The notes under the pieces: model-generated | What the model was told of the DNA's origin: nothing | Databases searched by the model: none | What the model saw: the letters and a program-made list of their open reading frames with translations, nothing else | Position numbers and translations under genes: made by a program | In this document: positions 15,802 to 27,325 of the stretch, piece by piece | How the letters are laid out: every line of letters begins with the position of its first letter | How positions within the stretch are numbered: the stretch's first letter is position 1 | DNA from: an uncultured Alphaproteobacteria bacterium | GTDB lineage: Bacteria > Pseudomonadota > Alphaproteobacteria > Rhizobiales > Ancalomicrobiaceae | Assembly: GCA_937892955.1 (NCBI GenBank) | Contig: CALBKH010000002.1 | Coordinates: forward strand, 1-64,000 | Reading direction: 5' to 3' | DNA length: 64,000 bases

Positions 15802-16860
15802 GTGACGACGCCGGCGACCGAAGGATCCGCTCCCGTGCGGAAGGTGCTGCAGGTGCTGGCGGGTGAAGCGCTCTTCCCTCCGCCGATCTGGGTGATGCGG
15901 CAGGCGGGTCGCTATCTGCCGGAATATCGGGCGACCAGGGCGGAAGCCGGCGGCTTCCTCGATCTCTGCTACACGCCGAAGCTGGCGACCGAAGTGACCC
16001 TTCAGCCGATCCGGCGTTACGGCTTCGATGCGGCGATCCTGTTCTCCGACATCCTGGTGATCCCCGATGCGCTGGGTCGCAAGGTGGCGTTCCAGGAAGG
16101 CGAAGGACCGGTACTGGAGCCGCTCGACCTGGCCCGCGTCGGCGAGCTCGATCCGGACGGGATCGATGGACGCCTGGGACCGGTCTACGAGGCGGTCGAG
16201 ATGATCCGCGCGGGTCTGCCGAGGGAGACGACCTTCCTCGGCTTCTGTGGGGCTCCCTGGACGGTGGCGACCTACATGATCGCCGGTCGAGGAACACCGG
16301 ATCAGGCACCGGCGCGGCGAGCGGCGTTGACCGACCCGGACGGCTTCGCCCGGCTGATCGACGTTCTGGTTCGGTCTTCGATCCGTTATCTCGCCGAACA
16401 GATCCGGCGCGGGGCCGATGCGGTGCAGATCTTCGACACCTGGGCGGGCGTCCTCGACGAGTACGAGTTCGAGCGCTGGGTGATCGCGCCGACGAAGCGA
16501 ATCGTCGCGGGGCTGCGCGAGATCCATTCGGGCGCGCGGGTCATCGGTTTCCCGAAAGGGGCGCAGGCGTCGTTGGAGCGTTACATCGACGAGACGAAAG
16601 TGGATGCGGTCGGTCTCGACTGGACCATGCCGGCGCGGTTCGCGCGGGATCGGATCCAGTCGAAGGTGGCCGTGCAGGGCAATCTCGATCCGATGCGGGT
16701 GGTTATCGGTGGTCGGGCGCTCGACGAGGGCGTCGACCGGGTGCTCGAAGGACTCGGCGGCGGTCGGCTGGTCTTCAACCTCGGCCACGGCATCACCCCG
16801 GATGCGGATCCGGCCAACGTCGCCCGATTGGTCGAACGGGTCCGCGCGGCGAAGCGGTGA
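15802..16860 (+). CDS. hemE: Uroporphyrinogen decarboxylase
   Basis: A 352-residue enzyme that removes four acetate carboxyls from uroporphyrinogen III to give coproporphyrinogen III (haem pathway, cytosol). The N-terminal PPIWVMRQAGRYLPEYR carries the substrate-binding arginines (33 and 37); the essential Asp is in FSDILVIPDALG (Asp83); GFCGAPWTVATYMI and FNLGHGI are further signatures. Start: the GTG at 15802 follows AAGAAGG at usual spacing and gives a family-length protein; an in-frame GTG at 15796 and longer extensions through the origin region are less likely. hemJ follows in the same operon. Confidence 0.93.
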   Translation: MTTPATEGSAPVRKVLQVLAGEALFPPPIWVMRQAGRYLPEYRATRAEAGGFLDLCYTPKLATEVTLQPIRRYGFDAAILFSDILVIPDALGRKVAFQEGEGPVLEPLDLARVGELDPDGIDGRLGPVYEAVEMIRAGLPRETTFLGFCGAPWTVATYMIAGRGTPDQAPARRAALTDPDGFARLIDVLVRSSIRYLAEQIRRGADAVQIFDTWAGVLDEYEFERWVIAPTKRIVAGLREIHSGARVIGFPKGAQASLERYIDETKVDAVGLDWTMPARFARDRIQSKVAVQGNLDPMRVVIGGRALDEGVDRVLEGLGGGRLVFNLGHGITPDADPANVARLVERVRAAKR

Positions 16861-16871
16861 GGAGTGACGAG

Positions 16872-17405
16872 ATGGCGGCGACCCACGAGGAGGTGATTCG
16901 GCGGACGAAACGCGCCGTGGTCTTCCTGGCGGTGACGGTGGGCCTCATCGGCTTCTTCGTCGGGGTGCTCGGCGACGGCGCCTATCTGTGGATGAAGGCG
17001 CTGCACGTGGTGGCGATCATCTCCTGGATGGCCGGCATGCTCTATCTGCCGCGACTCTTCGTCTATCACTGTGGCGTCGCCGTCGGCTCCGAAACGTCGG
17101 AGACGTTCAAGGTGATGGAGCGCAAGCTGCTGCGCTACATCATCAACCCGGCGATGATCGTGTCGTGGGCGGCCGGTTTGTGGATCGCCTGGCGGATGTC
17201 GTTCCTGAGCGACGGCTGGTTCCATGCGAAACTCGCCGGGGTGATCGCGCTGTCGGCGGTGCACGGGTATCTGGCCAAGGCGGTCGCCGACTTCGCCCGC
17301 GACGAGGGCCGGCGCGATCATCGCTTCTGGCGCTTCATGAACGAAGTGCCGACCCTCTTGATGATCGCCATCGTCATCCTGGTCATCGTCAAGCCCTTCG
17401 TCTGA
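16872..17405 (+). CDS. hemJ: Protoporphyrinogen oxidase HemJ
   Basis: A 177-residue membrane protein that oxidises protoporphyrinogen IX to protoporphyrin IX in bacteria lacking HemG and HemY. Four to five hydrophobic helices are visible; conserved features are the haem-binding His in MKALHVVAIISWMAGMLYLPRLF, the YH pair after it, and the AGLWIAW and FHAKLAGVIAL segments. The ATG at 16872 has GGAG eight bases before it; an alternative GTG at 16857 overlaps the hemE stop (GTGA) and would add five residues. Pairing with hemE puts two haem-pathway steps side by side next to the origin. Confidence 0.92.
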   Translation: MAATHEEVIRRTKRAVVFLAVTVGLIGFFVGVLGDGAYLWMKALHVVAIISWMAGMLYLPRLFVYHCGVAVGSETSETFKVMERKLLRYIINPAMIVSWAAGLWIAWRMSFLSDGWFHAKLAGVIALSAVHGYLAKAVADFARDEGRRDHRFWRFMNEVPTLLMIAIVILVIVKPFV

Positions 17406-17722
17406 TCGGACGGGCGGCCGTCACGATTTCGGCCCATTCGCAGGCGAGCTTCCGACCTGCCCGTCGCAGGGGCTTGTGGGATACGGCGAGGCGGACTATT
17501 TTCGTCGCGTCCCACCGAAGCAGACCCCGCATTCGTCGCTTTCGTCGACCGGTGCGGTGAGAGGCGCGGCCGAAGCGCCGCCCTGCCGTCTGCCCTTCCT
17601 CTTCGATCATCGCGCGGCCGGTCGCGTATCCCGTGCGATGTCTCGTCTCACCGTGATTCCGCGTCGCCGGGCCGCCAGGATCCGACGACGTTTCCGATGC
17701 TTCCCCCCGAAAGACCCGCCTC
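17406..17722 (+). other. Leader region upstream of rho
   Basis: A 317-base gap with no supported gene. It carries a candidate sigma-70 promoter (17474-17502) and a transcribed leader of roughly 215 bases. rho is autoregulated through long leaders in several bacteria; a C-rich, G-poor Rho-loading stretch could lie here (17570-17620 is C/T-rich), but this is only suggestive. Confidence 0.4.
17474..17502 (+). promoter_or_regulatory. Candidate sigma-70 promoter for rho
   Basis: TTGTGG (17474-17479), a 17-base spacer and TATTTT (17497-17502). The -10 stands out as the only AT-rich hexamer in a GC-rich gap. Ideal spacing supports it; the -35 matches only partly. Confidence 0.4.
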
Positions 17723-18988
<1,266 letters not shown>

Positions 18989-19010
18989 TCGTCGGATCGA
19001 TCGAAACGGC

Positions 19011-19050
19011 GAAGGGCGTCACGGGGGACCGTGGCGCCCTTCTGCTTTCC
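19011..19050 (+). terminator. Terminator hairpin after rho
   Basis: GAAGGGCG-T-CACGG / CCGTG-G-CGCCCTTC pairs 13 bases with one T-G pair around loop GGGA, 22 bases after the rho stop, followed by TGCTTTCC. The stem is strong and the U-tract weak. Confidence 0.6.
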
Positions 19051-19055
19051 GGCGG

Positions 19056-19071
19056 TGTTTCACGTGAATCA
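19056..19071. other. parS: parS-like ParB-binding site 2
   Basis: TGTTTCACGTGAATCA matches 15 of 16 positions of parS. It lies in the short gap between convergent rho and the DUF255 gene, right after the rho terminator. Confidence 0.75.
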
Positions 19072-19106
19072 CGATCGAATCGGATGCGAACCGACCGGGC
19101 CGAAAC

Positions 19107-21134
<2,028 letters not shown>

Positions 21135-21213
21135 GAAGAGAACTCCGATCGAGGGGGTCGATTCGGTAGATAGGGCGTGCGCGAGGGGTGGCGAGTGGAA
21201 CAGTGGAGACGAT

Positions 21214-22545
21214 ATGGAGACGATCTACGCCCTGTCGAGTGGTGGCGTTCCCAGCGGTGTCGCGCTGATCCGGCTCAGCGGGCCGAGATGCCGATTCGTC
21301 CTCGAAACGATGAGCGGGGTCCTCCCGGAGACACGACGGGCGACCCTGCGGTCGATTCGTGACCGGAACGGTTCGGAGATCGATCGCGGTCTGGTGCTGT
21401 GGTTTCCCGGGCCCACGAGTTTCACCGGCGAGGACATGGCGGAGTTCCAGGTCCACGGAAGTCGGGCGGTGATCAACTCGATTTTTCGGCGTCTCGGCGA
21501 GATCGGTGGGCTGCGGCCGGCCGATCCGGGAGAGTTCACCCGGCGGGCGTTTCTCGCGGGCCGGATCGATCTCACCGAGGCGGAAGGTCTGGCCGATCTT
21601 CTCGCGGCCGAAACGGAATCGCAGCGAAGGCAGGCGGCGACGCAGGCGTCGGGTGCTCTCCGGCGGCTCTATGGAACCTGGCGGGAGCGCCTCGTTCGCA
21701 TTCGAGCTCTGATCGAAGCCGATTTCGATTTTGCCGACGAGGAGGATGTGCCGGGATCGGTCGCGGACGAAGCCTGGCGCGACGCGTCGCGTCTGGCGGA
21801 GGAGATCCGGTCTCACCTCGGCGAGGCAGAACGCGGCGAACGGGTGCGGACCGGCCTGCAGGTGGTTCTGATGGGGCGGCCGAATGCCGGCAAGTCGAGC
21901 CTCCTCAATGCACTGGCGCGCCGCGATGTGGCGATCGTCACGGAAGAGGCCGGTACGACGCGTGATCTGATCGAGGTGCATCTCGATCTCGGCGGTTGGG
22001 CGGTGACGCTCGTCGACACGGCGGGTCTCCGGCAGGATGTCGGGCGTGCGGAGGCCGAGGGGATCCGGCGGGCGGTCGAGCGGGGCCGGGGCGCCGATCT
22101 TGTTCTGTGGTTGAAAGCTGCGGACGAGGGGGACGGGGACGAATTGGAGGCGGATTTTCCGGGTACGACTATCTGGAGAGTCGTGACCAAGGCCGATCTG
22201 GGCGTCCCGCTCGAGGGAGGAGAGCGATTCGGTGCCGCAACGAAATCGCTGGCGGTGTCGGCGAAGACCGGAGAGGGCATCGAGACGTTGATCGCCGCTC
22301 TGGCGAAAGAAGCGGAGCTGGCAGGAGGTGGTGCCGGTGCCGTGCCGAGCCGGGAAAGACATCGCATCCATTTGGCGGAGGCGCTCGTCGAGTTGGATCG
22401 TGCGGTGGGTGATGGCGAGAAGGATGCGGAACTGAGGTCGGAAGACCTGCGGCGAGCGGGTGACGAACTCGGGAGGATAACCGGGGAGATCGGCGTGGAA
22501 GATCTTCTGGATGTGATCTTCGGCGAGTTCTGTATCGGGAAATAG
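21214..22545 (+). CDS. mnmE: tRNA uridine-5-carboxymethylaminomethyl modification GTPase MnmE
   Basis: A 443-residue GTPase that, with MnmG, makes cmnm5U at wobble position 34 of several tRNAs. N-terminal folate-binding domain (METIYALSSG, DPGEFTRRAFLAGRIDL), helical domain, inserted G domain (GRPNAGKSS; TEEAGTTRD; DTAGLR; a TKAD in place of NKxD) and the invariant C-terminal FCIGK. The ATG at 21214 gives the family start and has GGAG upstream; an upstream in-frame start at 21115 overlaps the divergent DUF255 gene and is rejected. mnmG follows after 180 bases holding a perfect parS. Confidence 0.95.
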   Translation: METIYALSSGGVPSGVALIRLSGPRCRFVLETMSGVLPETRRATLRSIRDRNGSEIDRGLVLWFPGPTSFTGEDMAEFQVHGSRAVINSIFRRLGEIGGLRPADPGEFTRRAFLAGRIDLTEAEGLADLLAAETESQRRQAATQASGALRRLYGTWRERLVRIRALIEADFDFADEEDVPGSVADEAWRDASRLAEEIRSHLGEAERGERVRTGLQVVLMGRPNAGKSSLLNALARRDVAIVTEEAGTTRDLIEVHLDLGGWAVTLVDTAGLRQDVGRAEAEGIRRAVERGRGADLVLWLKAADEGDGDELEADFPGTTIWRVVTKADLGVPLEGGERFGAATKSLAVSAKTGEGIETLIAALAKEAELAGGGAGAVPSRERHRIHLAEALVELDRAVGDGEKDAELRSEDLRRAGDELGRITGEIGVEDLLDVIFGEFCIGK

Positions 22546-22575
22546 GCGATATTCGATTCGTAACCTGATCGATTC

Positions 22576-22591
22576 TGTTTCACGTGAAACA
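22576..22591. other. parS: Perfect parS site 3
   Basis: TGTTTCACGTGAAACA is identical to the 16-bp palindromic parS consensus. It lies between mnmE and mnmG, about 2.8 kb upstream of parA, and is the best candidate for the main ParB nucleation site of this chromosome. Confidence 0.92.
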
Positions 22592-22725
22592 TGGATTCGA
22601 AACCGGTTCGAATTGGAACATCGACTCGATACGGCTCCGCAAGGTCGCGGGACGCGAACGCGGCGCTGCTCTGGTGGGTCGGACGAAATCGGTCGCGACG
22701 AAAGTGAAAACGGGAAGGCCGAGAC

Positions 22726-24684
22726 GTGGGTGTGCGGTTCGAAGATGTGGTGGTGATCGGGGGTGGGCATGCTGGTTGCGAGGCGGCTGCGGCTGCGGCG
22801 CGCGTCGGGGCGCGGACGATCCTGCTCACCCATCGGTTCGACACGATCGGTGCCATGTCGTGCAATCCGGCGATCGGCGGTCTCGGTAAGGGCCATCTCG
22901 TGCGCGAGGTCGACGCTCTCGACGGCCTGATGGGGCGCATCGCCGACGCCGGGGGCATCCAGTTCCGTATGCTCAACCGCCGCAAGGGTCCGGCGGTGCG
23001 GGGACCGCGGACCCAGGCGGACCGCAAACTCTACGCCGCGGCGATGCAGGCTGAGATCGGTGCGATCGCCGGTCTCTCGGTCGTCGAGGGTGAAGCGGCG
23101 CGGCTGAAGTTCGACGGGCGGCGGGTGATCGGGGTGGTACTCGAGGACGGGCGGGAGATCGACTGCGGCGCGGTCGTGATCGCCACCGGGACGTTCCTCA
23201 ACGGGCTGATGCACATCGGTGACGTGCGGACGTCGGGGGGGCGCGTCGGAGAGCGCGCGGCGACCGGGCTGTCGGAGAGTCTGACGGAGCTGGATCTTCG
23301 GCTCGGTCGCCTGAAGACCGGTACGCCGGCGCGACTCGACGGGCGGACGATCGATTGGGCATCGATCGAGAGGCAGGAGGCCGACGCGGCTCCCATCCCG
23401 TTCTCGACGCTCACCGAACGGATCGTCAATCCGCAGATCGCCTGCGGCATCACCCGGACGACGCCGGAAACACATCGGATCATCCGGGAGAACCTCTCAC
23501 GGTCGGCGATGTACGGGGGGCATATCGACAGTCGCGGTCCGCGTTACTGCCCGTCGATCGAGGACAAGATCGTTCGCTTCGGCGATCGCGAGGGACATCA
23601 GATCTTCCTCGAGCCGGAAGGGCTGGACGACCCGACGGTCTATCCGAACGGATTGTCGACTTCCCTGCCAGCGGACGCTCAAGTGGCGATGCTGCGGTCG
23701 ATCCCGGGGCTCGAGCGGGTGGAGCTGTTCCGGCCGGGGTATGCCATCGAATACGACCACGTCGATCCGCGAGAGCTCGATGCGTCGTTGGCGGTGAAGA
23801 GCGCAGAGGGACTGTTTCTCGCCGGGCAGATCAACGGTACGACCGGCTACGAAGAAGCGGCGGCGCAAGGGTTGGTGGCGGGTCTCAACGCAGCTCGATT
23901 CGCCGGCGGAACGACCCCGCAAGGTTTCGATCGCGGCGACGGTTATCTCGGAGTGATGATCGACGATCTGATCACGCGGGGGATCACCGAGCCCTATCGG
24001 ATGTTCACGTCGCGGTCGGAATATCGGCTGACGCTGCGGGCCGACAACGCCGATCGGCGGCTGACGCCGATCGGGGATCGGCTCGGGCTGGTGGGATCGG
24101 CGCGTCGGGCGGCCTTCGCTGCGAAGTCGGAGGCGATCGCGCAGGGGCTCGAACTGGCCGGGTCGTTGTCGCTGACGCCGACGGAAGCCGAGCGATACGG
24201 GATCACGGTCAATCGCGACGGCGTCCGGCGCAGCGCTTTCGACCTGCTCGCCTATCCGGATGTGACCATCGAGCGGCTTCGGGTGGTTTGGCCGGAGCTG
24301 GATGCGCTGCGGGCCGATGTCGTCGAGCAGGTCGAGATCGATGCGAAATACGCGGTCTACATGCGGCGTCAGGAAGCCGATATCGGCGAACTGCGGCGCG
24401 AGGAAGCGGTGGCATTGCCGGAGGATCTCGACTTCGCGGAGATCGCCGGTCTGTCGAACGAGATCCGGCAGAAGCTCGTGACGGTCGGGCCACGCACGCT
24501 CGGGCAGGCGGGGCGTATCGACGGGATGACCCCGGCGGCGTTGACGCTGTTGCTGGCACACGTCCGGAAGAATCGCCGGGTCGAGGTGGCCGCGGGGACG
24601 GACGGCGTCGATTTCGGGGAAAGCGAGATCCCCGGGCGGTTCACTGCCGGCAGCGGTGTCGGTGTGGATGGCCGGCCGCGATGA
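22726..24684 (+). CDS. mnmG: tRNA uridine-5-carboxymethylaminomethyl modification enzyme MnmG (GidA)
   Basis: A 652-residue FAD-dependent partner of MnmE. The dinucleotide-binding GGGHAG is at 12-17; family signatures include the CNPAIGG cysteine motif, GPAVRGPRTQADR, CPSIEDKIVRF, the catalytic-type GQINGTTGYEEAAAQG, and SRSEYRLTLRADNAD. C-terminal helical tRNA-binding domain with VAxPED-like ALPEDLDFAEIAGLSNE. Start GTG at 22726 with GGAAGG upstream. rsmG follows 25 bases after its stop, giving the usual mnmE-mnmG-rsmG-parA-parB order. Confidence 0.95.
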   Translation: MGVRFEDVVVIGGGHAGCEAAAAAARVGARTILLTHRFDTIGAMSCNPAIGGLGKGHLVREVDALDGLMGRIADAGGIQFRMLNRRKGPAVRGPRTQADRKLYAAAMQAEIGAIAGLSVVEGEAARLKFDGRRVIGVVLEDGREIDCGAVVIATGTFLNGLMHIGDVRTSGGRVGERAATGLSESLTELDLRLGRLKTGTPARLDGRTIDWASIERQEADAAPIPFSTLTERIVNPQIACGITRTTPETHRIIRENLSRSAMYGGHIDSRGPRYCPSIEDKIVRFGDREGHQIFLEPEGLDDPTVYPNGLSTSLPADAQVAMLRSIPGLERVELFRPGYAIEYDHVDPRELDASLAVKSAEGLFLAGQINGTTGYEEAAAQGLVAGLNAARFAGGTTPQGFDRGDGYLGVMIDDLITRGITEPYRMFTSRSEYRLTLRADNADRRLTPIGDRLGLVGSARRAAFAAKSEAIAQGLELAGSLSLTPTEAERYGITVNRDGVRRSAFDLLAYPDVTIERLRVVWPELDALRADVVEQVEIDAKYAVYMRRQEADIGELRREEAVALPEDLDFAEIAGLSNEIRQKLVTVGPRTLGQAGRIDGMTPAALTLLLAHVRKNRRVEVAAGTDGVDFGESEIPGRFTAGSGVGVDGRPR

Positions 24685-24709
24685 CGGGCATCGATTCGGA
24701 GAGGCAACG

Positions 24710-25366
24710 ATGAAGACCACACCGGCCGGAGAGGACGGCTCCGCGGCGCTGGACGACGTGATCGCGGTTTCACGTGAAACGACGGCGCGTCTCGAGGCCT
24801 ACGTCGGGCTCGTGCGGAAATGGCAGAAGAGCCAGAACCTGGTGGCGCCGAGCACCCTCCCCCACATCTGGCGTCGCCACGTCGCCGATTCGGCGCAGGT
24901 CCATGCCCTGCTACCGAAGGCGACGCGCTGGGTCGATCTGGGCTCCGGGGCCGGCTTTCCGGGACTGGTGACGTCGATCCTGCTCGCCGAGACGCCCGGG
25001 GCGGTGGTCCATCTGGTCGAGAGCAACAAGGGCAAGGCGGCGTTCCTCAGAACCGTCGCGCGGGAGACCGGGGCGCCGGCGGTCGTGCACGACGAACGCA
25101 TCGAGGATTTCGTCGAAAACTTCTCGGAATCGGTCGACGGCGTGTCGGCGCGGGCGCTTTCGGCGTTCTCGCGGCTGTGCGGTTGGGCAGCGCCGTTGGT
25201 GGCTCGAGGAGCCGTCGCGGTTTTCCACAAAGGACAAGATTTTGCGTCCGAATTGGCGGAAGCCACTCTATCTTGGGATCTGGATCTGGTAGAACATATG
25301 AGTAAGACGGAACCGACGGGCCGCGTGGTCGAGGTTCGCAAGATCGTTTCACGTGAAATGTCCTGA
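24710..25366 (+). CDS. rsmG: 16S rRNA (guanine-527-N7)-methyltransferase RsmG
   Basis: A 218-residue SAM-dependent methyltransferase that makes m7G527 in 16S rRNA; loss gives low-level streptomycin resistance in other bacteria. Motif I is VDLGSGAGFPG, followed by VHLVESNKGKAAFLR and the C-terminal GRVVEVRK. The N-terminal RKWQKSQNLV (usually NLT/NLV) is typical. The ATG at 24710 has GGAGAGG upstream. Two parS-like sites lie within its coding sequence, one near each end (24766 and 25345). parA begins 13 bases after the stop. Confidence 0.94.
   Translation: MKTTPAGEDGSAALDDVIAVSRETTARLEAYVGLVRKWQKSQNLVAPSTLPHIWRRHVADSAQVHALLPKATRWVDLGSGAGFPGLVTSILLAETPGAVVHLVESNKGKAAFLRTVARETGAPAVVHDERIEDFVENFSESVDGVSARALSAFSRLCGWAAPLVARGAVAVFHKGQDFASELAEATLSWDLDLVEHMSKTEPTGRVVEVRKIVSREMS
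24766..24781. other. parS: parS-like ParB-binding site 4 (inside rsmG)
   Basis: GGTTTCACGTGAAACG keeps the 14-bp core palindrome of parS intact (14 of 16 overall). It encodes VSRET in rsmG. Confidence 0.8.
25345..25360. other. parS: parS-like ParB-binding site 5 (end of rsmG, before parA)
   Basis: CGTTTCACGTGAAATG matches 13 of 16 positions of parS with the central TTTCACGTGAAA intact. It lies 20 bases before the parA start, so ParB could also affect parAB expression there. Confidence 0.7.
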
Positions 25367-25379
25367 CGGAGCGCCTTTC

Positions 25380-26207
25380 ATGGCCAAGCTCGCCAAGTCG
25401 CCTCGCGTTCTCGCCCTGGCCAACCAGAAGGGCGGCGTGGGCAAGACCACGACCGCCATCAATCTCGGCACCGCCCTCGCCGCCATCGGCGAGGAGGTGC
25501 TGATCGTCGATCTCGATCCGCAGGGCAACGCCTCGACGGGTCTGGGGATCGATCGGCGGGCGCGTAAGCGCTCCACCTACGACGTGCTGGTCGGCGACCA
25601 CAGCCTCGAAGAGGTGTTGATCGAGACCGCCGTGCCGCGGCTGTGGGTGGCGCCGTCGACGCTCGATCTGCTCGGCGTCGAGCTGGAGATCGCCGCGACC
25701 GCCGACCGCGCCTATCGGCTGCGCAAGGCGATCGCCGACTACATCGAGACGGCGCAGGACGGCGGCCCGCAGTTCAGCTACGTGCTGGTCGACTGCCCGC
25801 CGTCGCTGAACCTGCTGACCATCAATGCGATGAGTGCGTCGCATTCGGTGCTGGTGCCGCTGCAGTGCGAGTTCTTCGCGCTGGAGGGTCTGTCGCAGCT
25901 GCTGTCGACGGTCGAGCAGGTCAAGGGTGCGCTCAATCCGGAGCTGACCATCCACGGCATCGTGCTGACCATGTACGACGCGCGCAACAATCTCTCCGGT
26001 CAGGTGGTGGCGGACGTGCGCGAGCACATGGGCTCGGCGGTCTACGACACGATCATTCCGCGCAACGTGCGCATCTCGGAGGCGCCGTCGCACGGCAAGC
26101 CGGCGCTGCTCTACGATCTGAAGTCGGCCGGCAGTCAGGCCTATCTGCGCCTCGCTTCGGAGATCATCCAGCGCGAACGGCGCATCCGGGCCGAAGTGGC
26201 GGCCTGA
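25380..26207 (+). CDS. parA: Chromosome-partitioning ATPase ParA
   Basis: A 275-residue deviant-Walker ATPase that segregates newly replicated origins with ParB. The motif KGGVGKTT is at 17-24; DLDPQGNAST and the switch region VDCPPSLNLLT follow; the C-terminal basic helix region carries DNA-binding arginines (RNVRISEAPSHGKPAL, then RRIRAEVA). The ATG at 25380 has GGAG upstream and gives the usual length; an in-frame ATG at 25353 overlaps rsmG and is less likely. parB starts 86 bases after the stop. Confidence 0.95.
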   Translation: MAKLAKSPRVLALANQKGGVGKTTTAINLGTALAAIGEEVLIVDLDPQGNASTGLGIDRRARKRSTYDVLVGDHSLEEVLIETAVPRLWVAPSTLDLLGVELEIAATADRAYRLRKAIADYIETAQDGGPQFSYVLVDCPPSLNLLTINAMSASHSVLVPLQCEFFALEGLSQLLSTVEQVKGALNPELTIHGIVLTMYDARNNLSGQVVADVREHMGSAVYDTIIPRNVRISEAPSHGKPALLYDLKSAGSQAYLRLASEIIQRERRIRAEVAA

Positions 26208-26293
26208 TCGATCGGTGACATCGTCCCGGCGTGACGCCGGGATCGGACGGACAGGGGCGGGTCGGCGGCGGCCCGGAACCTCGGGAGGCGACA

Positions 26294-27163
26294 GTGGAAG
26301 AACGCAGGCGGCTCGGACGTGGATTGGCGGCGCTGCTCGGCGACATGGCCGAGCCGGAGATCGCGGCGGCGGAACGCGCCGGGTCGAAGCGGGTGCCGAT
26401 CGAGATGGTCCACCCCAATCCGCGCAATCCGCGTCGCGCCTTCGACGAGGCCGACCTCGCCGATCTGGCCAAGTCGATCCGCGAGAAGGGTGTGGTCCAG
26501 CCGATCCTGGTGCGGCCGGCGCGCGGCATGGCGGGTCATTTCGAGATCATCGCCGGCGAGCGGCGGTGGCGGGCGTCGCAGCGCGCCGGGCAGCACGAGA
26601 TCCCGGTGATCGTCCAGGACGTCTCCGACAAGGAGGCGCTGGAACTGGCGATCATCGAGAACGTCCAGCGGACCGATCTCAACCCGTTGGAAGAGGCCTT
26701 CGGCTACGAGCAGCTGATCGCCGAGTTCGGCTACACCCAGCAGGATCTCGGTGAGATCATCGGCAAGAGCCGCAGCCACGTCGCCAACACGCTGCGCCTC
26801 CTCAAGGTGTCGGAGCCGGTGAAGGCGCATCTGCGTTCGGGCCGGATCACCGCCGGTCACGCCCGTGCGGTGCTCGCGGCGGCCGATCCGGAAGGGTTGG
26901 CGTCGAAGATCGTCGACGAGGGGCTTTCGGTGCGGCAGGCGGAAGCGCTCGCCCAGGCGCCGCGGCCGAACGACACACCGAAGCCCGGCCGGCCGCGCAA
27001 GGACAAAGATGCCGATACGCTGGCGCTGGAGAAGACGCTTTCCGACGCGCTCGGCCTCGCGGTCATCATCGACCACAAGCCGGACGGCTCGGGCGAGGTG
27101 AAGGTCCGCTATCGCTCACTGGAGCAGCTCGACGAGGTCTGCCAGCGGCTGCAGCGCGGCTGA
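26294..27163 (+). CDS. parB: Chromosome-partitioning protein ParB (parS-binding CTPase)
   Basis: A 289-residue ParB. N-terminal ParA-activating box RRRLGRGLAALLGD, CTP-binding domain with GERRWRA (88-94) and the IENVQRTDLNPLEEA motif, helix-turn-helix around TQQDLGEIIGKSRSHVANTLRLL (about 142-164), Pro/Lys-rich linker and C-terminal dimerisation domain ending QRLQRG. The GTG at 26294 has GGGAGG six bases upstream and places the box right at the N-terminus; an upstream ATG at 26231 lacks support. Its predicted sites are the five parS-like palindromes between 15.7 and 25.4 kb. Confidence 0.94.
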   Translation: MEERRRLGRGLAALLGDMAEPEIAAAERAGSKRVPIEMVHPNPRNPRRAFDEADLADLAKSIREKGVVQPILVRPARGMAGHFEIIAGERRWRASQRAGQHEIPVIVQDVSDKEALELAIIENVQRTDLNPLEEAFGYEQLIAEFGYTQQDLGEIIGKSRSHVANTLRLLKVSEPVKAHLRSGRITAGHARAVLAAADPEGLASKIVDEGLSVRQAEALAQAPRPNDTPKPGRPRKDKDADTLALEKTLSDALGLAVIIDHKPDGSGEVKVRYRSLEQLDEVCQRLQRG

Positions 27164-27197
27164 TCCGGTCGCATCGCATCGCATCGGAGTTCGAGGG

Positions 27198-27224
27198 GGC
27201 GGATCCGTAGGGGTCCGCCTTTTT
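27198..27224 (+). terminator. Intrinsic terminator after parB
   Basis: GGCGGATCC (27198-27206) pairs with GGGTCCGCC (27211-27219), one T-G pair, around loop GTAG, directly followed by TTTTT (27220-27224). It lies 35 bases after the parB stop and is the cleanest intrinsic terminator in the window. Confidence 0.85.
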
Positions 27225-27257
27225 CGTTTCGGCAGGCTTCGGAGCGGCGGACGATAG

Positions 27258-27288
27258 GGTGCAATGAGCGAAGCGAATTGCACCTTTT
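27258..27288. repeat. REP-like palindrome between convergent parB and holA
   Basis: GGTGCAAT and ATTGCACC form an 8-bp perfect stem around GAGCGAAGCGA, followed by TTTT on the plus strand. This pattern (a GCAAT arm around GAGCGAAGCG) resembles short dispersed palindromes I recall from other proteobacterial genomes; here it may act as a second or bidirectional terminator between parB and holA. Confidence 0.5.
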
Positions 27289-27325
27289 GCGCTACGGCAG
27301 ACGGAAGAGATCCTGTCGCGCCGGC

